A stretch of DNA of 64,000 nucleotides from Hazenella coriacea (GTDB lineage: Bacteria > Bacillota > Bacilli > Thermoactinomycetales > Thermoactinomycetaceae). The stretch is taken from positions 1-64,000 of the forward strand of contig NZ_SMAG01000008.1 of NCBI RefSeq assembly GCF_004341825.1. The letters run 5' to 3'. The notes beneath the pieces were generated by a model. The model ran no database searches and was not told the DNA's origin. It saw only the letters and a list, made by a program, of their open reading frames with translations. Made by a program: the position numbers and the translations under genes. Shown piece after piece: positions 59,227 through 64,000 of this stretch (within the stretch, counting starts at the first letter, position 1; each line of letters starts with the position of its first letter).

Positions 59227-60391
59227 GGGATATGGCAGAGATACCGTAATTGAAATAGATTTAGATGCAGTCGCTCATAACGTAAAACAATTTATTCAAC
59301 ATTTACCCAAAGGAAAGCGAATCATGGCGGTTGTGAAAGCCGATGCATATGGTCATGGAGCGATCCCTGTTGCGCGTGAGGCCTTGGAGGCTGGTGCTAC
59401 TTATCTAGGTGTGGCTCTAGTAGATGAAGGGATCGAATTGCGCCGTGCAGGTATAGAAGCTCCCATTCTAGTTTTGGGATATACTCCAACACATGCCATC
59501 GCTGATGCGATCCATCACCATCTTCATTTAACTGTTTTTTCAAATGATGTATTAAATGAAATAGAGGCTACGGCTGCTCGTTTGCAAAAGAAAGCGATGA
59601 TCCATGTGAAAGTGGACACTGGGATGGGTCGGATTGGGTTGCAACCTAAGGATGCTATTTCATTTATTACCACAGCATTAAAGTCTCCACATGTGATTGT
59701 AGAAGGCTTGTTTACGCACTTTGCTACAGCTGATGAGGTAGATAAGAATTATACCTACTATCAAGAAGAGCAGTTTGCTGTTGTAACGAGAGGATTAGAA
59801 AAGCTAGGGATTAAAATTCCTGTGGTTCATTCTACCAATAGTGCAGCGGCGATTGACTTACCTGATCATGTGTATGATATGATTCGGCTTGGTATTAGTC
59901 TTTATGGTTACTATCCTTCAAAGGATGTTGACCATCGAAAAGTACAGCTTAAACCGGCTTTAACCTTTAAAACGAAAATTGTTCATCTAAAACAGTTGCC
60001 AGCCGGTTGGGGAGTTAGCTATGGGAAAACATATAAGGCTCATGGCGATGAGTGGATTGCGACCCTTCCAGTAGGATATGCGGATGGTTTGAGTCGCCAA
60101 CGGTCTAATCGTGGTCATGCACTGGTGAATGGTGTAAAAGTCCCTATGATTGGTCGAGTCTGTATGGATCAAGTGATGTTAGATGTTTCCAAAGCGATGC
60201 CTGTGAAGATCGGTGATGAAGTTGTGCTATATGGAAAACAAGGTAATAATCAAATAACTGTCGATGAAGTTGCAGAAGAATTGAATACAATCAACTATGA
60301 GATTACTTCTTTGCTAAGCCACCGGATTCCAAGGATCTACTATAAAAAAGGTCAAGCTGTAGAGATTTATAACCGGTTGCGTTTAACGTAA
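59207..60391 (+). CDS. alr: Alanine racemase
   Basis: PLP enzyme making D-alanine for peptidoglycan. 394 residues: K44 in AVVKADAYGHG forms the Schiff base, GMGRIGL and HSTNSAAA follow, the second catalytic Tyr is in GWGVSYGKTY, and the C-terminal beta domain has IGRVCMDQVMLD. GTG start inside the previous gene, with GGAAGTGA upstream. In Bacilli alr is followed by ndoAI-ndoA, as here. Confidence 0.97.
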   Translation: MEKNQSKGYGRDTVIEIDLDAVAHNVKQFIQHLPKGKRIMAVVKADAYGHGAIPVAREALEAGATYLGVALVDEGIELRRAGIEAPILVLGYTPTHAIADAIHHHLHLTVFSNDVLNEIEATAARLQKKAMIHVKVDTGMGRIGLQPKDAISFITTALKSPHVIVEGLFTHFATADEVDKNYTYYQEEQFAVVTRGLEKLGIKIPVVHSTNSAAAIDLPDHVYDMIRLGISLYGYYPSKDVDHRKVQLKPALTFKTKIVHLKQLPAGWGVSYGKTYKAHGDEWIATLPVGYADGLSRQRSNRGHALVNGVKVPMIGRVCMDQVMLDVSKAMPVKIGDEVVLYGKQGNNQITVDEVAEELNTINYEITSLLSHRIPRIYYKKGQAVEIYNRLRLT

Positions 60392-60519
60392 TATCTGTTA
60401 AAAATCTAAAAAAACATCCTTCTTTTTAAAAAAAGGTAGGAGGAATTTTGCCGATAAGAACGAATACATTTAACTATGTCTTGTTTTCGTTCTACCTGGT
60501 ACTTATTCTAAGTATATTT

Positions 60520-60548
60520 TTGCATCAGGTTCGACATAATGGTAGTAT
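60520..60548 (+). promoter_or_regulatory. Promoter of ndoAI-ndoA
   Basis: TTGCAT (60520-60525), 17 bases and TAGTAT (60543-60548). The start of transcription, near 60555, lies after an in-frame ATG at 60552, which argues for the TTG at 60594 as start codon. Confidence 0.65.
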
Positions 60549-60593
60549 TAAATGGGAATCGTTAACGGTGATGATTGGTTGGGGGTGCGTCAG

Positions 60594-60866
60594 TTGTCCG
60601 GTACCAAAAGAATTATGATTAGCCTACCAAAAAATTTACTTCAAGAAGTAGATGGTATGGTGCAAAGGGATAACTCCAATCGAAGTGAGTTTATTCGTCA
60701 AGCGATGAAGATGTATCTTCAAGAGCGTAAAAAGCGAATGATTCGTGAGATGATGCAACGAGGTTATATGGAAATGGCTCGGATTAACCTCAATATGGCG
60801 TCTGAAGCATTCGTGGCAGAAGAAGAGGCTGAAGATACATTGGATCGATTGGTTAGCGGGGTGTAA
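60594..60866 (+). CDS. ndoAI: Antitoxin EndoAI (MazE-type, ribbon-helix-helix)
   Basis: 90 residues. RHH DNA-binding domain at the N-terminus ([32 protein letters not shown]) and the C-terminal toxin-binding part (RRGYMEMAxINLN-type [30 protein letters not shown]), very close to B. subtilis EndoAI. TTG start with GGGGGTG 6 bases upstream. Neutralises EndoA and probably represses the pair. Confidence 0.95.
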   Translation: MSGTKRIMISLPKNLLQEVDGMVQRDNSNRSEFIRQAMKMYLQERKKRMIREMMQRGYMEMARINLNMASEAFVAEEEAEDTLDRLVSGV

Positions 60867-60871
60867 CCGAT

Positions 60872-61222
60872 TTGATTGTTAAACGTGGCGATGTCTATTT
60901 CGCAGATCTATCCCCAGTGGTCGGATCCGAACAGGGTGGGGTTCGTCCTGTTTTGATCATTCAAAACGATATTGGCAATCGGTTTAGCCCCACCGTGATT
61001 GTCGCCGCGATTACTGCACAAATCCAAAAGGCCAAATTGCCTACTCATGTTGAAATTGACGCTAAAGCTTATGGGTTCGACCGGGATTCCGTCATCTTGT
61101 TAGAACAGATTCGAACAATTGACAAGCAACGTCTAACTGATAAAATTACTCACCTGGATGATGAGATGATGTGTAGGGTCAATGAAGCTTTGCAAATTAG
61201 CTTAGGAATGATTGATTTTTAG
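60872..61222 (+). CDS. ndoA: Endoribonuclease toxin EndoA (MazF)
   Basis: 116 residues of the MazF/PemK family, starting [32 protein letters not shown], with the conserved R of GVRP and T in IVAAIT at the active site. In Bacillus it cuts mRNA at UACAU. TTG start with GGGGTG 8 bases upstream, 5 bases after the antitoxin stop. A terminator follows directly. Confidence 0.97.
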   Translation: MIVKRGDVYFADLSPVVGSEQGGVRPVLIIQNDIGNRFSPTVIVAAITAQIQKAKLPTHVEIDAKAYGFDRDSVILLEQIRTIDKQRLTDKITHLDDEMMCRVNEALQISLGMIDF

Positions 61223-61261
61223 TAGGAGAACGGAAATTTGAAGTCCGTTCTCCTATTTTGT
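61223..61261 (+). terminator. Terminator of ndoAI-ndoA
   Basis: Perfect 12-bp stem TAGGAGAACGGA/TCCGTTCTCCTA (61223-61234 with 61244-61255), then TTTTG. The 350 bases to rsbU hold no gene I can support. Confidence 0.94.
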
Positions 61262-61614
61262 TTTGTCCACACTTAGCAAAACATTTGAGATGGGTTTCAA
61301 CGGATTTTAGGTGATTTGTTACTGTATTTGGTTATATGGAGTTATTTAATAGCAGTTAGCTACTCCTAATCTCTTTCAAGATATGATATTTTAAAAACAA
61401 GTAGATTTTTAAAGTCGTCATATGTAATGAGTTTATATGATTCAGATTTATGTTATAACATTTAGAGAATGTCGTATAAGCAGAACTCAACCACTAGATC
61501 AGTTTGGTTTATCGTTGAATTTACTTGAAGAACGTGAATGGTACAGGACTGTTATAAATTTGTTTCTGAAGAATTTGGGTATACTTTTAACTCCTGGCTC
61601 AAGGGGACTTTTCT

Positions 61615-62619
61615 ATGGATATCTATTTACAAAAACAATACGAGAGGCTGTTAACCTCATATATTAAAAATCCTACTGAAGATCATCTTTACAGTGCACA
61701 ACAGTTAAGAAAATGGATTATGGAACAACGAGTTCCACCAGAAGAACTAGTTAATTTCCATATTTCTACAATTAAGAAATTAATTCCCGGTCTTCCGCCT
61801 CAATTAAAAGATTCATTTGATTTGTTGATTGAAGTGATGATTGGTTATGGGATGGCTTATCAAGAAACAGAAAAACTGGTAAACAGACAGCGTGAACTTG
61901 AGTATGAGATCGAGGTTGCTGTGGGAATGCAACAAACTCTGCTCCCGCCCAGTCCGCCACCTTTAGAAGGGGTAGATATGGGTATTATTAGTGTGGCTGC
62001 CAAACGAATGAGTGGTGATTACTATAATTTTGTTGATCATGGAATTGGATCATTAGGAATTGCGATTGCTGATATCATTGGCAAAGGGATTCCTGCAGCT
62101 CTTTGTATGTCCATGATCAAATATGCGATGGATCGATTAGATGATCAACCACTATCCCCTTCAGAAACGTTACGGGGGCTGAATACCGTAGTCGAGCGTA
62201 ACGTGGATCCTAGTATGTTTATTACAATGGTCTATGGGGTATATGATTCGTTGAATCACCATTTTCGCTATGCGACAGCGGGGCATGAACCAGGCATTAT
62301 CTACAAAGCTCAGGAAGATCATTTTGAGGATATGAAAACACAAGGGCTTGTTCTAGGAGTATCACGTGATGTGGATTATCCAGAATATACAATAGAGTGT
62401 CAACCTGGGGATGCGATTATTTTATTTTCAGATGGTGTGACAGAGTGTAAAGTAGACGGTGACTTTTTACAACGAGATACTTTGAAAGAGCTGATCCGTG
62501 AAGCTTTACCGTTACCTGCTCAGGAGGCAGTTGAACAAATCCATCATAAGTTATTTGAGATGACTAACTATCAGATTAAAGACGACCAGACCATTCTGAT
62601 CATCAAACGGGTAGAATGA
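61615..62619 (+). CDS. rsbU: Phosphoserine phosphatase RsbU
   Basis: 334 residues, the length of B. subtilis RsbU. N-terminal helical RsbT-binding-type domain (about 1-85), linker helix, then a PP2C/SpoIIE-type phosphatase domain with SGDYYNF, IADIIGKGIPAAL, LFSDGVTECK and KDDQTILI carrying the metal-binding Asp residues. It dephosphorylates RsbV and so frees SigB. AAGGGGAC precedes the ATG. RsbR-RsbS-RsbT are not upstream. Confidence 0.94.
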   Translation: MDIYLQKQYERLLTSYIKNPTEDHLYSAQQLRKWIMEQRVPPEELVNFHISTIKKLIPGLPPQLKDSFDLLIEVMIGYGMAYQETEKLVNRQRELEYEIEVAVGMQQTLLPPSPPPLEGVDMGIISVAAKRMSGDYYNFVDHGIGSLGIAIADIIGKGIPAALCMSMIKYAMDRLDDQPLSPSETLRGLNTVVERNVDPSMFITMVYGVYDSLNHHFRYATAGHEPGIIYKAQEDHFEDMKTQGLVLGVSRDVDYPEYTIECQPGDAIILFSDGVTECKVDGDFLQRDTLKELIREALPLPAQEAVEQIHHKLFEMTNYQIKDDQTILIIKRVE

Positions 62620-62663
62620 AAAATTAGAAATAAAGGTAGATCTAGATTGGAGGTCGAAGTGGA

Positions 62664-62981
62664 ATGAATATCTCTATTCAAGAAAAAATAGATCCTAATA
62701 AAGGTCCAATCATTTATGTCCAAGGGGAAATAGATGTGTATACAGCCCCGCAATTGAGAGAGCGACTTCTTCCCCTTTGTGAAAAAGGAACGACAGTCAC
62801 CCTTGACTTAGCTGGTGTTGAGTACATTGATAGTACTGGACTAGGGGTTTTGATTGGAGCTTATAAAGCACAGCGAGCCACTGCTGGCAAATTGGTGCTT
62901 GTTGGTATGAATGGACGACTTTTAAGGCTATTTAAAATCACGGGCTTACATGAGATTATTGAGATTGAAGAAACAACGTAG
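62664..62981 (+). CDS. rsbV: Anti-anti-sigma factor RsbV
   Basis: 105-residue STAS protein. S57 in YIDSTGLGVLI is the phosphorylation site used by RsbW. Unphosphorylated RsbV binds RsbW and releases SigB. GGAGG precedes the ATG. The 44-base gap from rsbU shows no SigB-type promoter, unlike the B. subtilis operon. Confidence 0.95.
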   Translation: MNISIQEKIDPNKGPIIYVQGEIDVYTAPQLRERLLPLCEKGTTVTLDLAGVEYIDSTGLGVLIGAYKAQRATAGKLVLVGMNGRLLRLFKITGLHEIIEIEETT

Positions 62982-62995
62982 GAGGATGGCAAATC

Positions 62996-63484
62996 ATGAG
63001 TAACCAACCTATAGATTTGGTGAATTTAACCATTCCTGCCAAGCCTGATTATGTAGGAATTGCTCGGTTAGCGGTCTCGGGTATTGCCAATCGCATGGGT
63101 TTCTCATATGACGATATAGAAGACCTTAAGTTAGCTGTCGCTGAAGCGTGTACCAATGCGGTAGACCACGCCTATTGTGGTGGGGATGGGGAAATTGTGT
63201 TGAGTTGCAATATCTTTGAAAACCGCTTGGAAATTAAAGTCGTCGATCATGGTCACAGTTTTGATGTTAGCGAAGTAGAATCAAGAACTGGTCCGATTAG
63301 TATCGAACCAACCATGAATGCTCTGCGCGAACGTGGGCTAGGGTTATATCTGATGAGAACATTGATGGATCAAGTAGACATTAAAGGTGATAACGGTGTG
63401 ATCGTAACGATGACCAAGTTTATCCGAAAGGACGTGGTGGAGTCACATGTCGAGTCGCCCACATCCTACCCAACCAACCGATGA
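62996..63484 (+). CDS. rsbW: Anti-sigma factor and kinase RsbW
   Basis: 162-residue HATPase_c kinase of the SpoIIAB/RsbW type. N box LAVAEACTNAVDHAY, G1 VVDHG and G2 ERGLGLYLMRTL. Binds SigB and phosphorylates RsbV. AGGAGG precedes the ATG. Overlaps sigB by 38 bases, so the anti-sigma factor and sigma factor are coupled. Confidence 0.95.
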   Translation: MSNQPIDLVNLTIPAKPDYVGIARLAVSGIANRMGFSYDDIEDLKLAVAEACTNAVDHAYCGGDGEIVLSCNIFENRLEIKVVDHGHSFDVSEVESRTGPISIEPTMNALRERGLGLYLMRTLMDQVDIKGDNGVIVTMTKFIRKDVVESHVESPTSYPTNR

Positions 63485-64000
63485 CCAAGTGCTTGCCTGG
63501 ATTCAAAAGTATCAGGAGGATGGGGATAAAGAAGCGCAAGCACTCTTGGTGAATCACTTTAAAGATTTAGTAGAGACACTTGCGTTTAAGTTTGCACGGG
63601 GCTCAGAACCGCATGAAGATCTGGTTCAAGTAGGAATGATTGGTCTAATTGCATCTTTTAAACGATATGATAGTAACTTTGGACGAAGCTTTGAAGGATT
63701 TGCGGTTCCTACCATTATTGGGGAGATTAAGCGTCATATTCGAGATAAAACTTGGAGTGTTCACGTCCCTAGACGAATTAAAGAACTGGGTCCGCGGATT
63801 AAGCACGCTGTTGAAGAATTGACCACCCAATTGCAACGATCCCCACAAGTGAAAGAGATTGCTAATTATCTGGGTGTTAGTATGGAAGAGGTTTTAGAAA
63901 CGATGGAGATGGGACGGAGTTACCACGCAGTCTCAGTCGATAGTCCCATTGAAGCAAGCAATGATGGGAGTCAAGTAACTTTACTTGACCTGGTGGGTAC
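63447..64000 (+). CDS. sigB: RNA polymerase sigma factor SigB (partial, runs off the window)
   Basis: At least 184 codons from ATG 63447 to the window end without a stop. Sigma-70 group 3 regions are seen: region 2 (EDLVQVGMIGLIASFKRYD, FEGFAVPTIIGEIKRHIRD, the -10 recognition part) and the start of region 3 (RRIKELGPRIKHAVEEL, SPQVKEIANYLGVS). General stress sigma factor; the order rsbU-rsbV-rsbW-sigB supports SigB over SigF. RBS GGTGGAG. Confidence 0.95.
   Translation, partial: MSSRPHPTQPTDDQVLAWIQKYQEDGDKEAQALLVNHFKDLVETLAFKFARGSEPHEDLVQVGMIGLIASFKRYDSNFGRSFEGFAVPTIIGEIKRHIRDKTWSVHVPRRIKELGPRIKHAVEELTTQLQRSPQVKEIANYLGVSMEEVLETMEMGRSYHAVSVDSPIEASNDGSQVTLLDLVG

Noticed and set aside
61550-61590. 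Possible SigB promoter before rsbU (GGGTAT at 61577)
   Set aside because: The nearest GTTT-type -35 (GTTTCT) is only 9 bases away, too short for the 13-15 base spacer.
61437-61667. 76-codon ORF before rsbU
   Set aside because: No RBS, no recognisable protein text, and it overlaps the well-supported rsbU start.
1-64000. CRISPR arrays, insertion sequences, prophage genes, replication origin
   Set aside because: Looked for spaced direct repeats, transposase motifs, phage structural genes and DnaA-box clusters; none seen by eye.

Overview
The window is a low-GC Gram-positive chromosome segment, consistent with Bacillota/Bacilli. The evidence is AGGAGG-type ribosome binding sites, frequent TTG/GTG starts, a glmS ribozyme, an L-box lysine riboswitch, cdaA-cdaR-glmM, and an acpS - ydcC-like - alr - ndoAI - ndoA - rsb - sigB gene order as in Bacillus relatives. 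A family such as Thermoactinomycetaceae is my guess and is not proven here. No rRNA, CRISPR array, transposase or phage module was seen.

Layout. 1-1800: dense tRNA cluster of 19 complete tRNAs and one cut by the window edge, containing a near-perfect 532-base tandem duplication of six tRNAs. 2.1-9.7 kb: conserved core with arginase, the c-di-AMP synthase module cdaA-cdaR-glmM, then glmS behind its self-cleaving ribozyme. 10.1-14.8 kb: mqo, DinB-like protein, ABM monooxygenase, a membrane protein and several gene remnants (cat, an immunity-like gene). 15-28.8 kb: accessory enzymes, each with a local regulator (TetR, WYL, Lrp, MarR), a class D beta-lactamase, an MBL hydrolase and a two-component system. 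29-35.7 kb: a BcrAB-like ABC pair, a Fur-controlled petrobactin-type iron uptake operon, and a cupin/membrane pair behind a textbook FNR site. 35.7-42.9 kb: accessory toxin/immunity island with a nucleic-acid deaminase toxin split by an in-frame TAG, a SUKH-type immunity protein, two pairs of paralogous small proteins, a pentapeptide protein and a lipoprotein. 42.9-43.0 kb: an 18-residue Cys-rich peptide gene on the minus strand.

43.4-51.0 kb: polysaccharide export/polymerisation locus (Wzz-, Wzx- and Wzy-like proteins, two glycosyltransferases, an asparagine-synthase-like protein without the glutaminase Cys). 51.0-52.9 kb: lysP under a lysine riboswitch. 53.1-56.2 kb: an LPDTA-anchored repeat protein, then VTT, CopD-like, HmoA-like and AbrB-like genes on the minus strand. 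56.4-64 kb: acpS, a decayed nnrD, a ydcC/LolA-like lipoprotein, alr, the EndoAI/EndoA toxin-antitoxin pair and rsbU-rsbV-rsbW-sigB, with sigB running off the end.

Functionally, cdaA/cdaR/glmM/glmS link c-di-AMP to amino-sugar supply for the wall. The Fur boxes, FNR box, several operators, ribozyme and riboswitch give unusually readable regulation. The most unusual parts are the toxin island, the broken nnrD, the doubled hairpin ahead of lysP and the Cys-rich mini-gene. All functions are from sequence reading; no database search was possible.
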